A stretch of DNA of 6,322 nucleotides from Selenomonadaceae bacterium (GCA_017484235.1 JAFUTM010000376.1:1-6322), one strand, 5' to 3'. Counted from the first letter of the stretch, positions 1 through 5,404 are shown. Notes: generated by a model not told the origin, from the letters alone. Program-made: numbers and translations.

Positions 1-342
1 CTCAATTTCATCACGGAGAACAAAGTCGGTCGCGTCCGTTTCGTCAACTTTAGTTGCACGCTCGCCCCTAATATCGCCAGCGGGAATGTTGATAGTGACA
101 ACGGCAAAATCCTTAATCGTCTTGCCACCGCTGACAAGCATATTGCGTTCAGCAATCAGCTTATGGTTAAAGCCGTTGACTAACTGCGTCCCAACATAAA
201 AAACTGGCGTGTAAGAACCACCCACCTTTTCACCAAATAATTTGCCAAATGCACTTGCTACGTCCTGCGGCAGTTTATTCGCGCTTTCAAGTTTGAGCGT
301 CCAGCCGCCTAAAAGTTTTGCATTTGTTATTTCTCCTAACAT
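1..342 (-). CDS. Partial CDS, possible cystatin-fold small protein (3' end beyond left edge)
   Basis: An open frame of 114 codons starts with ATG at 342-340 and runs off the left edge without a stop. A GGAG ribosome site lies 8 nt upstream of the ATG, and an in-frame stop further upstream makes this the natural start. The protein begins MLGEITNAKLLGGWTLKLES. A GGWT element near residue 12 and the stretch GTQLVNGFNHKLIAERN (about residues 51-67) resemble the GGW...QVVAGTNY pattern of cystatin-like proteins of gut bacteria; this is recalled similarity, not a search result. No signal peptide or membrane segment is seen in the visible part. The gene is visibly richer in G+C (first 60 bases 48 percent) than the phage genes beside it and uses GCG, GGC and CGT codons more. 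It sits directly after the tail chaperone, where a tape-measure gene is usual, so it may be an acquired accessory (moron) gene. The reading frame is secure; the family is tentative. Confidence 0.6.
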   Translation of the reverse strand, partial: MLGEITNAKLLGGWTLKLESANKLPQDVASAFGKLFGEKVGGSYTPVFYVGTQLVNGFNHKLIAERNMLVSGGKTIKDFAVVTINIPAGDIRGERATKVDETDATDFVLRDEIE

Positions 343-359
343 TTCATCATCTCCATTAA

Positions 360-838
360 CTAAAATATATCATCTATATATGTTTTTCTTTTTACGTTTC
401 CTTTTAATTTTGTTCCTACTACCATTACATCTAATGCAATTAATAATGGCAGTTCGTCTATTTCATAGAAACTCATGTTATATGCCCTCATTAAATTGAG
501 ATAACAACTGATTACCCGCTCATAGGGCGACAGCTCTATTTCACGCCGCCGCCCTTGATGTTTCCCAGTTCTTTTGTTTTCGCATATAACATATCAAACA
601 TATATCTGTAACACTCTAAATATTTTAATGTCACGTCAGCCAAATCCATATTATCCAGTATTTCATCTGTTGATACATCAAAAAACTTTGCTAATATCTC
701 GGCGTGTTTGTCAACATATTCTACGTTTGACAACTCTTTTTTATTAGTTTCAAATTCTGTTACTTCACGCCAGACTCGCGCTTTCAATTCTTTTATTTCA
801 TATTTTTTCCCGTTTAATTCCATTACAGGTTTATTCAT
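360..838 (-). CDS. Tail assembly chaperone GT fusion made by programmed -1 frameshift
   Basis: This is the extended product of the chaperone gene. Ribosomes translating G slip back one base at GGGAAAC (566-560) and continue in the -1 frame, reading CAT CAA GGG and so on, open without a stop to TAG at 362-360. The product would be about 159 residues: 93 from G plus 66 from the T frame. The T part holds ELSPYERVISCYLNLMRAYN, then FYEIDELPLL, and ends KRKTYIDDIF. The FYEIDELP and YIDDI elements resemble the C-terminal parts of gpGT-like chaperones of Gram-positive siphophages. The T frame has no convincing start of its own. Known role of the family: G and GT bind the tape measure and recruit tail tube subunits during assembly, and GT is not in the finished virion. 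The expected order, major tail protein then G/GT, is present, but no tape measure is visible in the window. Confidence 0.75.
524..555 (-). promoter_or_regulatory. Stem-loop downstream of the frameshift site
   Basis: On the minus strand AGGGCG (555-550) pairs perfectly with CGCCCT (529-524), giving a 6-bp GC-rich stem with a 20-nt loop that contains the G stop codon. The spacer from the slippery heptamer is 4 nt, near the usual 5-9 nt. It is the likely stimulator of the -1 shift. The loop is large, so a more compact fold or a pseudoknot is possible. Confidence 0.55.
536..838 (-). CDS. Tail assembly chaperone, short form (gpG-like)
   Basis: A 100-residue cytoplasmic protein begins at ATG 838-836, with GAGGTG about 7 nt upstream; that site overlaps the end of the major tail protein gene. 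The N-terminus, MNKPVMELNGKKYEIKELKA, is the typical short beta start of phage tail chaperones that follow the major tail gene, and the rest is helical and charged (KHAEILAKFFDVSTDEILDN). It ends in GNIKGGGVK at TAG 538-536. Its place directly after the major tail protein and the frameshift signal near its 3' end support the call. In the family this short form is made in large excess over the GT form. Assignment rests on position, size and the frameshift site more than on a strong sequence motif. Confidence 0.75.
   Translation of the reverse strand: MNKPVMELNGKKYEIKELKARVWREVTEFETNKKELSNVEYVDKHAEILAKFFDVSTDEILDNMDLADVTLKYLECYRYMFDMLYAKTKELGNIKGGGVK
560..566 (-). promoter_or_regulatory. Programmed -1 ribosomal frameshift slippery heptamer GGGAAAC
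   Basis: On the minus strand the G frame reads G GGA AAC, a canonical X XXY YYZ heptamer: after a -1 slip the two tRNAs re-pair on GGG and AAA. It lies 7 codons before the G stop. The -1 frame is open from here to 360 and encodes a chaperone-like C-terminus. A 6-bp stem starts 4 nt downstream, as expected of a stimulatory structure. Confidence 0.8.
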
Positions 839-849
839 GCTGTTTCACC

Positions 850-1398
850 TCAACTTTCTTCTACCGAGTTGTACCATGTTGAAGCACCCGTAAATGCGGT
901 TGAACCTGAATCAGCCATTTTGACGCTTATACCGTCATATTCCCGATTTACAAATGTACCCTCTATTGTCGGTGTTGTAAACTCCGGTGTATCCGTTTTC
1001 GTTTTTGCGCTGTCATTCGGTTCTTGAAATTTACCTTTTAGCAATTTCATATATCGTATGCTGCCGTCTCGTTTTTGTGATTCATATAATACTGCTACGT
1101 ATGGAGGTTCATCTCCACCTTTAATTTCCATTACTCCATTTTTAACTGTGTGCCCTAACAAGTCAGCTCTAATATCTAACGGTAAATCTTCCACATTCAA
1201 ACTTAATTTTATATCGCCAGACGCCGTTGCTACTGCAAATGCTTTATCGTCTGCATACAATGTCGTCGCATTTGTCTGATATTCTATATCTGCTTCGATT
1301 GCTCCAACTATCCGTGTTACTGTACTATATGTTACACCTGTTGAATCATCTTTTGTCAGCTTCGCATAATGCAGTTTATTTAATCCTACTAATGACAT
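850..1398 (-). CDS. Major tail protein (tail tube subunit, phi13-like family)
   Basis: This 182-residue protein would form the hexameric rings of the tail tube. It starts at ATG 1398-1396, with GAGGTG 8 nt upstream. The N-terminus SLVGLNKLHYAKLTKDD, followed by TRIVGAIEADIEYQTNATTL near residues 28-47, matches the common plan of phage major tail proteins: a GL.dlyyA-type start, then a strand-rich segment with ...YADDKAF. Later parts (LNVEDLPLDIRADLLGH, then GVMEIKGGDEPPYVAVLYES, then MKLLKGKFQEPNDSAKTKTD and FTTPTIEGTF) fit the phi13/TP901-type major tail family, where the protein reports on sample additions of a ligand-like loop. Length is normal for the family. It follows an apparent terminator hairpin and precedes the chaperone gene, with 11 nt between them. 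Confidence is high from sequence pattern plus position. Confidence 0.85.
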   Translation of the reverse strand: MSLVGLNKLHYAKLTKDDSTGVTYSTVTRIVGAIEADIEYQTNATTLYADDKAFAVATASGDIKLSLNVEDLPLDIRADLLGHTVKNGVMEIKGGDEPPYVAVLYESQKRDGSIRYMKLLKGKFQEPNDSAKTKTDTPEFTTPTIEGTFVNREYDGISVKMADSGSTAFTGASTWYNSVEES

Positions 1399-1424
1399 CT
1401 TTCACACCTCTTTTTTACTTCATT

Positions 1425-1451
1425 AAAAAACGGCTTATTCGCCGCCGTTTT
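1425..1451 (-). terminator. Intrinsic terminator (possibly leaky) between hypothetical gene and major tail gene
   Basis: On the minus strand AAAACGGC (1451-1444) pairs with GCCGTTTT (1434-1427) around a 9-nt loop, GGCGAATAA, that includes the stop codon of the upstream gene; the 3' arm runs into T6. This is the shape of a rho-independent terminator. Only 26 nt separate it from the major tail ATG and no promoter is seen in that gap, so it probably works as a partial terminator or a 3'-end stabilising hairpin inside the operon. Confidence 0.6.
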
Positions 1452-1809
1452 CTTCTTCATTGCTATTATTCTCATCGTCTGTTTCTTCTTTCGCCGCTTC
1501 TTCCGCTTCCAGCTCCTCAAAGAACTCATCTATTTCTGCTTCTGTCACTACTTTCAATTTCGTCTTTTTGAAGTAGTACTTGTCTATAAATTCAAGCAAC
1601 TTACGACCAAAATACTCTTGCCTCGGCTTTGTTACGTATTCTTCTTCGTCGTCCATTATCACTACTGGTATCGGTGTTGCTGTATTATATGTTGAGTTTG
1701 TATTATACGTTGTATTTGTACTATAGCTTGTATTCGTTCCATATGTAGTGTTTGTTCCATATGTTTCACCATCATTAAATCTCTGTATCATAAATGTTAT
1801 ATTTTTCAT
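1435..1809 (-). CDS. Hypothetical acidic phage protein with TYxTNT hexapeptide repeats
   Basis: I do not recognise this 124-residue protein. The ATG (1809-1807) overlaps the TGA of the upstream tail completion gene as ATGA, with GGAGAG about 10 nt upstream. Residues 1-15 form a short N-terminus (MKNITFMIQRF). Residues 16-43 are four and a half copies of a Thr/Ser-Tyr-x-Thr-Asn-Thr/Ser repeat. Residues 52-86 are charged with a YFGRKLLEFIDKYYFKK helix. Residues 87-103 (VVTEAEIDEFFEELEAE) closely resemble the end of the preceding protein, and the last 20 or so residues are almost all acidic or Asn. No signal peptide or membrane segment is seen. It lies between tail completion and major tail genes, so a virion or tail-linked role is plausible, but the function is unknown. 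A terminator-like hairpin overlaps its stop codon. Confidence 0.7.
   Translation of the reverse strand: MKNITFMIQRFNDGETYGTNTTYGTNTSYSTNTTYNTNSTYNTATPIPVVIMDDEEEYVTKPRQEYFGRKLLEFIDKYYFKKTKLKVVTEAEIDEFFEELEAEEAAKEETDDENNSNEEENGGE
1681..1764 (-). repeat. 18-nt in-frame tandem repeat, about 4.7 copies
   Basis: On the minus strand the unit is roughly ACA TAT GGA ACA AAT ACA, repeated with drift and coding for TYGTNT, TYGTNT, SYSTNT, TYNTNS, TYNT. Tyr (TAT) is invariant at the second position and Thr at the fourth. Third-position differences between copies indicate selection on the protein rather than very recent expansion. Confidence 0.85.
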
Positions 1810-2303
1810 TTATATTCACTCTCCATTTCTTCAAAAAATTTATCAATTTCTTCTTCTGTCACTATCTTCTTTACTTTACACTCACATTTACAGTCACCGC
1901 TGTCTCCGCTTATTTCTTCTATCGTTGGCAATTCTTTTGCATTTACACACACTCGATAATCCAATATTAGCGTTTCTTCTTTTTTGTCTGTATACGTGTT
2001 ACGGTCATATCTGGCCCCTCGAAGTCTCCTCATTACTTTTTCCACTTCTTCTGAGACTTCTGCATATTCGCCATCTTCCGTTATTATGTGTATTCTCACT
2101 TTTGCACTGTATTCTACAACCTCATTGTCCGCGTGCAAATTTGGTACACTACTCAATACATTGTATACGATACTCGGATATTTCACCACTGCCGGTGCCT
2201 GTATGTGATATACTGATTCTTCGCCGCCGCCTAATTTATTTATCAGCTCCGGCTCCGCTATCAGCGTCTGATATATCAGCTCTTCTATTCGCGCTGTCTC
2301 CAT
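1806..2303 (-). CDS. Tail completion / tail terminator-like protein (DUF3168-type)
   Basis: A 165-residue protein starts at ATG 2303-2301, with GGAGAT just upstream overlapping the end of the gp10-like gene. The N-terminal helix METARIEELIYQTLIAEPEL is followed by VYHIQAPAVVKYPSIVYNVL (31-50), the Y.IQAP...YPSIVY pattern typical of the short proteins that follow gp10 in siphophage head-tail modules. Next come VEYSAKVRIHIITEDG (64-78) and EEVEKVMRRLRGARYDRNTY. The family caps the tail tube or completes the head-tail interface. Its C-terminal extension is unusual: C138, C140 and C142 form a CKCEC cluster, followed by VTEEEIDKFFEEMESE, a motif found again in the next protein. Function is assigned from fold pattern and gene order; the exact subfamily is uncertain. 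Confidence 0.7.
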   Translation of the reverse strand: METARIEELIYQTLIAEPELINKLGGGEESVYHIQAPAVVKYPSIVYNVLSSVPNLHADNEVVEYSAKVRIHIITEDGEYAEVSEEVEKVMRRLRGARYDRNTYTDKKEETLILDYRVCVNAKELPTIEEISGDSGDCKCECKVKKIVTEEEIDKFFEEMESEYK

Positions 2304-2305
2304 TT

Positions 2306-2734
2306 TTAATCTCCATTATTCATTGCATCCCTTATCGCCTCTTGTATCTTTCTATATACTTCTACTTTATGTCTTTCAAACGTTGGATAGATAAACCGCC
2401 CTGTCGGACTACCACCTATGCGCGGATCAAATTCAACAAATTGCGCATATGATATATTGCGTTTGTTTTTCGCATCTATCGTTATCTTATATGAAGTACC
2501 ATCACCATTTGCTTTTGCTTTTACCGATTCTTCTAACTTCCCTGTTCGACGTGGCGCACGCGTTTTTATATCTGCAACTATTTCGTCAACGCCTTCTTTT
2601 AGTGCTGCTTTCGCCGCTTCTAATACGTCATCACCCAATTCTCTTAATTGCCTTGCCGTTTGTGGCGTCGACATATAACCATTGCCTCGACTAAAACTGC
2701 CGCTTCTGTTTCGACTGCCACGTCTATATGCCAT
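2306..2734 (-). CDS. HK97 gp10-like head-tail / tail component protein
   Basis: A 142-residue protein starts at ATG 2734-2732, with a GGAGG site 9 nt upstream inside the adaptor gene; the two frames overlap by 11 nt. The first 25 residues are basic and Ser/Arg/Gly-rich. From about residue 30 the HK97 gp10 pattern appears: LRELGDDVLEAAKAALKEGVDEIVADIKTRAPRRTGKLEESVKA. The APRRTGKLEESV box is the family's clearest signature. The tail half has SYAQFVEFDPR...P.GRFIYPTFERHK, matching the usual y.Yaq.vEfGt..mpa.PfL.pa region, then a C-terminal helix. It lies between the head-tail adaptor and tail completion genes, the standard place. Proteins of this family sit at the head-tail joint or the upper tail. 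Confidence 0.88.
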   Translation of the reverse strand: MAYRRGSRNRSGSFSRGNGYMSTPQTARQLRELGDDVLEAAKAALKEGVDEIVADIKTRAPRRTGKLEESVKAKANGDGTSYKITIDAKNKRNISYAQFVEFDPRIGGSPTGRFIYPTFERHKVEVYRKIQEAIRDAMNNGD

Positions 2735-3092
2735 CTGCCACTACCTCCACACATTCTACTGCAGTATAAATATGTCGGTTCTCTATATCATATGCTGGAC
2801 TTTTTATCTTTAGCCGCTTATTCCCCCAGATTATTTCATCATCTGGTTTTATATCTTCTCTATACCTTATTGTCACTCGATAATTTATCTCATTCGTTAA
2901 TTCCAGTTCCCGCCCGTCTGTGCTTTTAGACATATATGGATAGATTTTTGCGTATACTTCACATCTGATTTTTTCATCGCCTTTTACTATGTCACCGCGT
3001 TTATTTCGCTTCTTTTCATAATAAATTATTTTTATCCGTTCGCTTATATCATCTATCGTCGTCTGCTGCAGTTGGCTCCCCACCGTCCTCAA
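2724..3092 (-). CDS. Head-tail adaptor (head closure / joining protein, SPP1 gp16-like family)
   Basis: A 122-residue protein. The best start is TTG at 3092-3090, because GAGGTG lies 7 nt upstream and no ATG is available before the conserved part. It overlaps the connector gene by 44 nt. The sequence fits the phage head-tail joining family: IDDISERIKIIYYEKKRNKRGDIV (about 13-36, the strand-turn-strand start), CEVYAKIYPYMSK, INYRVTIRYREDIKPDDEIIWGNKRLKIKSPAY and a closing HIYTAVECVEVV. The family forms a ring below the connector that closes the head after packaging and docks the tail. A later non-ATG start would cost few residues and cannot be excluded. Confidence 0.82.
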   Translation of the reverse strand: MRTVGSQLQQTTIDDISERIKIIYYEKKRNKRGDIVKGDEKIRCEVYAKIYPYMSKSTDGRELELTNEINYRVTIRYREDIKPDDEIIWGNKRLKIKSPAYDIENRHIYTAVECVEVVADGI

Positions 3093-3396
3093 GGTTTATC
3101 ACCTCTTCCGCCGAATAATACATCAACTGATTCATCATTGACCGCGTTATATAGCTATAATCTGTTCGGCTGTCATTGCGCCCATCTCTATTAAAGAACA
3201 TTTCCGCTGTTAAAACTAATCTCAATTTATCTGCTATTTTGCTAAAATCTTCATTTTGTCCATAAAGCTCTTTATAGTTGCTTATCGCTCCTATTAAATA
3301 CAACTCAGAAGCCTCAATAAATTCTTCCAGCAGATCATCTTCATAATCTGTATCTATTCGCAGATATTTTTTACATTGTTCTAATGTGATTGCCAT
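3049..3396 (-). CDS. Phage gp6-like head-tail connector protein
   Basis: A 115-residue protein starts at ATG 3396-3394, one base after the TAA of the capsid gene; no strong ribosome site is visible, so translation is probably coupled to the capsid. The N-terminus ITLEQCKKYLRIDTDYEDDLLEEFIEASELYL is the classic gp6 connector signature (lee.K.yLRid.d.eD.ll..li.aA..yi). Helical segments KIADKLRLVLTAEMFFNRDGRN and SMMNQLMYYS follow, matching the family's ...al.lLvahwYenR...... region. In HK97 gp6 forms a ring that binds the portal after DNA packaging. The last residues, EEVINLEDGGEPTAADDDR, are acidic and are encoded where the next gene already begins. Confidence 0.88.
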   Translation of the reverse strand: MAITLEQCKKYLRIDTDYEDDLLEEFIEASELYLIGAISNYKELYGQNEDFSKIADKLRLVLTAEMFFNRDGRNDSRTDYSYITRSMMNQLMYYSAEEVINLEDGGEPTAADDDR

Positions 3397-3397
3397 T

Positions 3398-4546
3398 TTA
3401 CGCTACCGTTAATTCTAATTTCGTCATTGCTGATTCATCATCTTTTGTTACCCCAAATCGTACTATACAGCGCAATGATGTCGCATTTAAACCAAATTTA
3501 TATTCAGTAGATACCGCTATTTCTACACCTTTACGATCGAAGAACATACAATAATCTGCTAAATTCCCCACATAAAGCGGTGCTTTCTTGTTCACTGTTT
3601 TTAGTTGACTATTCGGCAATACTATTATCGGCTTCCCTCTAAATCTGTATGTATCTGCCACTGCTACGTCCGGCACCAACAATGGTCTGTTTTGCCCGTC
3701 CGTCCATTCAGACATTGCTTGAAATCCGTCTTGATTCGTAAAGATTTTCGCATCTGCATAATACACCGGATCAAGTGTTACGTTTAATGCTTTCATTAAA
3801 TCTTTATAGCCGCTTGCCGCCGTACCCGTCAATCCTGCAAGCAATTCAAGTATTTTGGCGTTTTCTGTGTTGACTGTTTTTCTCATTAATCGTTGTCCAA
3901 CTATATCTAATATGCTTACATTCGCATCTTCTATCAACTCATTTGACACTGGTATTATATCGCCATATGACTTAACTTGATATGATACTTGACCAAATTC
4001 AAAATCACTTTCATTGATCTTATTCATTTCATCGAAGCTTACCAACAAGCCGGCTTCATCACCTAATGTTGGCATATTACCCAGTCGACTTTGCGCTTGT
4101 ATCACGTGGCAATATTCTTTTAACGGTGTATACGCCTTCCGATATTCGCGCAATCCGTCCATCTGTTCCGTTGGTACAAGATAGCCGCCCTTGCTCGGAG
4201 TTGCCCCTATTTGTCCTGTTGTTGTAGACGTTACGGTTGCATCAGTTCCGTCATTATAATATGCCGCTCGTTCTTCTTCGGTTAATTCTCTACCCAATAC
4301 CAAATTGTTAAATGCTCTATTTCTTAACTTAGCTACTTGTTTATCATTCATCTGATTTATTGAAACAAGCGCATCTTGCGGCTTCTCTTCTTCTTCCACC
4401 ACTTTTGCCGCCTCATATTGCGCTATCAATGCCGTGAGTTCTTTCGCCAGCTTTTCCGCTGTTTCAAAATTCTCTGCTTGCTGCTCCGTTTCTACTTCGT
4501 TAAGTACACGTTTGATATCTTTTTTTAATTCCACTGTTTTTTTCAT
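3398..4546 (-). CDS. Major capsid protein, HK97 fold, with N-terminal scaffold domain
   Basis: A 382-residue protein starts at ATG 4546-4544; GAGGTG lies 5 nt upstream and the ATG overlaps the TGA of the small upstream ORF. Residues 1-58 are a charged coiled coil (delta/scaffold domain). The conserved fold begins near residue 105, with TGQIGATPSKGGYLVPTEQ, then LKEYCHVIQ, GDIIPVSNELIEDA (195-208), LMRKTVNTENAKIL, AKIFTNQDGFQAM, RFRGKPIIVLPN (301-312) and YKFGLNATSLRCIVRFG (349-365). These follow the order of HK97-family capsid proteins: E-loop, spine helix, P and A domains. In the family a prohead protease removes the scaffold domain, here probably between residues about 95 and 125, but the protease gene just upstream is truncated, so maturation may fail or rely on a protease in trans. 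Confidence 0.92.
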   Translation of the reverse strand: MKKTVELKKDIKRVLNEVETEQQAENFETAEKLAKELTALIAQYEAAKVVEEEEKPQDALVSINQMNDKQVAKLRNRAFNNLVLGRELTEEERAAYYNDGTDATVTSTTTGQIGATPSKGGYLVPTEQMDGLREYRKAYTPLKEYCHVIQAQSRLGNMPTLGDEAGLLVSFDEMNKINESDFEFGQVSYQVKSYGDIIPVSNELIEDANVSILDIVGQRLMRKTVNTENAKILELLAGLTGTAASGYKDLMKALNVTLDPVYYADAKIFTNQDGFQAMSEWTDGQNRPLLVPDVAVADTYRFRGKPIIVLPNSQLKTVNKKAPLYVGNLADYCMFFDRKGVEIAVSTEYKFGLNATSLRCIVRFGVTKDDESAMTKLELTVA

Positions 4547-4689
4547 TTTTGCACCTCATTTTTATTTTTCTTATTTTCATGATTGATATAGCTAAATTCG
4601 CCTTTATCATTCCTGATTGATATAATCTTCAATTGATAACCTTGCTGTTCTAAAAATTTTCTTACTCCTTCGATTATTATGCTTTCCAT
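4543..4689 (-). CDS. Small hypothetical protein (48 residues) between protease and capsid
   Basis: A short frame begins with ATG at 4689-4687, directly after the TAA of the protease, and ends in a TGA that overlaps the capsid ATG. An AGGAG site lies about 11 nt upstream of the start. The product is MESIIIEGVRKFLEQQGYQL followed by KIISIRNDKGEFSYINHENK and a Lys/Asn-rich end. It is basic and soluble, with one likely helix and a beta hairpin, and no membrane segment. The tight stop-start packing on both sides and the ribosome site argue that it is a real gene. I do not recognise the family. Confidence 0.6.
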   Translation of the reverse strand: MESIIIEGVRKFLEQQGYQLKIISIRNDKGEFSYINHENKKNKNEVQK

Positions 4690-5262
4690 TTAAATTAATG
4701 CTCCTTTCGATCGCGCTATTGCGATTCTTATTTTTTGTCGTCTTCTTTCTATGTCTTGTATTTCATTTTCTCCTCCACCTCCATTATCAAATTGTATTCC
4801 TTTTGGTATATTTTTATATTTTAATGCCTTTAGTTTTTCTAAACTTCCGGCGCAATTCAATATCTTCACTGGTTCTAAAATTTCTACATTAAAATAATCT
4901 GCACATTCAGCTCCCGTGAGCCAACTCTCTTTATTGACTAAATCAGTGATTATTTCAGTCGTTATGCCTTCTTTCGCCTTATTCTGATATGTCTTCTCTA
5001 ATCCACGTTGAAGTGTATCAAGTGTATCTGCAGCTTTGCGCAAATCATCTGCATTTCCCGATAAATCACAATAAGGCTTATGAATCATCAGATAACAATT
5101 TGACGGTATCTTACATTCATCACCCATAAAAAATATCTGCGTCGCTATGCTGGCACAAATGCCGTCAACTACGCAGATTGTTTTATTTTTTCGTCGCCTT
5201 ATCATATTTGCAAGTGCCACTCCAGCAAATGCATTTCCACCATAAGAATTAATTTGACAAAC
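4690..5262 (-). pseudogene. ClpP-type prohead protease, 5' end lost
   Basis: The frame codes for a phage ClpP-like serine protease that would trim capsid scaffold domains during prohead maturation. It reads INSYGGNAFAGVALANM (the conserved NS.GG oxyanion region), then VDGICASIATQIFFMGDE with the nucleophile Ser in CASIA, and YLMIHKPY with the catalytic His. SGNADDLRKAADTLDTL and NKESWLTGAECADYF follow. The C-terminal tail is basic (ERRRQKIRIAIARSK). Upstream of INSYGG the frame meets TAG at 5274-5272 inside the inserted element, and about 40-60 N-terminal residues usual for the family are absent. A GTG at 5220 is an internal valine codon in the conserved stretch AFAGVALANM and has no ribosome site, so it is not a credible start. 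The catalytic Ser and His are kept, but the first beta strands are missing and no start is seen. I therefore call it broken. Confidence 0.8.
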
Positions 5263-5263
5263 T

Positions 5264-5284
5264 CCCCACGGCTAAAGCCGGCGG
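5264..5284 (-). repeat. Right-end hairpin of the element
   Basis: On the minus strand CGGC-TTTA-GCCG forms a perfect core stem, extended by CC/GG pairs across mismatches (CCGC...TGGGG). It is the right-end structure of IS605-type elements and also the 3'-terminal stem of their guide RNAs. The protease reading frame resumes immediately after it. Confidence 0.7.
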
Positions 5285-5382
5285 ATTCTGGTATCAACAG
5301 CACCAGCCTCGAAAACAAGGTCTTACAGTGCCTACTCCAATGGTCGTTGCCCCAACCATATTATTTTTAAAGTCGGCGGATT
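5273..5382 (-). repeat. Pair of direct 15-nt repeats within the RNA region (5273-5287 and 5368-5382)
   Basis: On the minus strand AATCCGCCGACTTTA (5382-5368) and AATCCGCCGGCTTTA (5287-5273) match at 14 of 15 positions, 95 nt apart. The second copy is the 5' arm of the right-end hairpin. Both would be in the same RNA, so the first copy could pair with the 3' arm of the right-end stem as an alternative fold. It may also mark a past internal deletion. Confidence 0.7.
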
Positions 5383-5404
5383 TTACCCCTGCTCAACTGA
5401 ATTT

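Larger units (their letters stand above)
5262..5398 (-). ncRNA. Predicted omega-RNA/reRNA-like structured RNA of an IS605-type element
   Basis: Downstream of the promoter about 135 nt have no frame but several stems: GGTTG/CGACC with loop GGGCAA (5357-5342), CCTTG/CGAGG with a TTTT loop, GCAC/GTGC around it, CTGGT/ACCAG, which competes with the former, and the terminal CGGC/GCCG right-end hairpin. Phrases such as GGAGTAGGCACTGTAAGACC and GAGGCTGGTGCTGTTGATAC match my memory of conserved right-end RNAs beside tnpB genes of Bacillota. In that family the RNA guides the TnpB nuclease, and its guide is the flanking DNA directly after the right end. Here that flank would be the protease sequence beginning near 5260. 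No tnpB is present, so it could work only with a TnpB in trans, or be inert. There is no U-tract at the end, so the transcript may read through. Confidence 0.65.

Noticed and set aside
441..465. Independent gene starting at an ATG near MSFYEIDELP
   Set aside because: The same frame is open upstream to the slippery site and has chaperone-like sequence before that ATG; no ribosome site precedes it.
1681..1764. CRISPR array or DNA iteron cluster
   Set aside because: The 18-nt units are contiguous, in frame, without spacers, and lie inside a coding sequence.
1748..2452. Long plus-strand frame of 234 codons
   Set aside because: It is Leu/Ser/His/Tyr-rich, antisense to three well-supported minus-strand genes, and lacks a ribosome site, so it is a shadow of AT-rich coding DNA. 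The other plus-strand frames in the window fail for the same reasons.
5218..5220. GTG at 5220 as the true start of an intact protease
   Set aside because: Conserved ClpP sequence (INSYGGNAFAG) continues upstream in the same frame and there is no ribosome site before the GTG.
5264..5284. Rho-independent terminator at the right-end hairpin
   Set aside because: The 3' arm is followed by TGGGGAGTTTGTCA, with no run of Ts, so intrinsic termination is unlikely.
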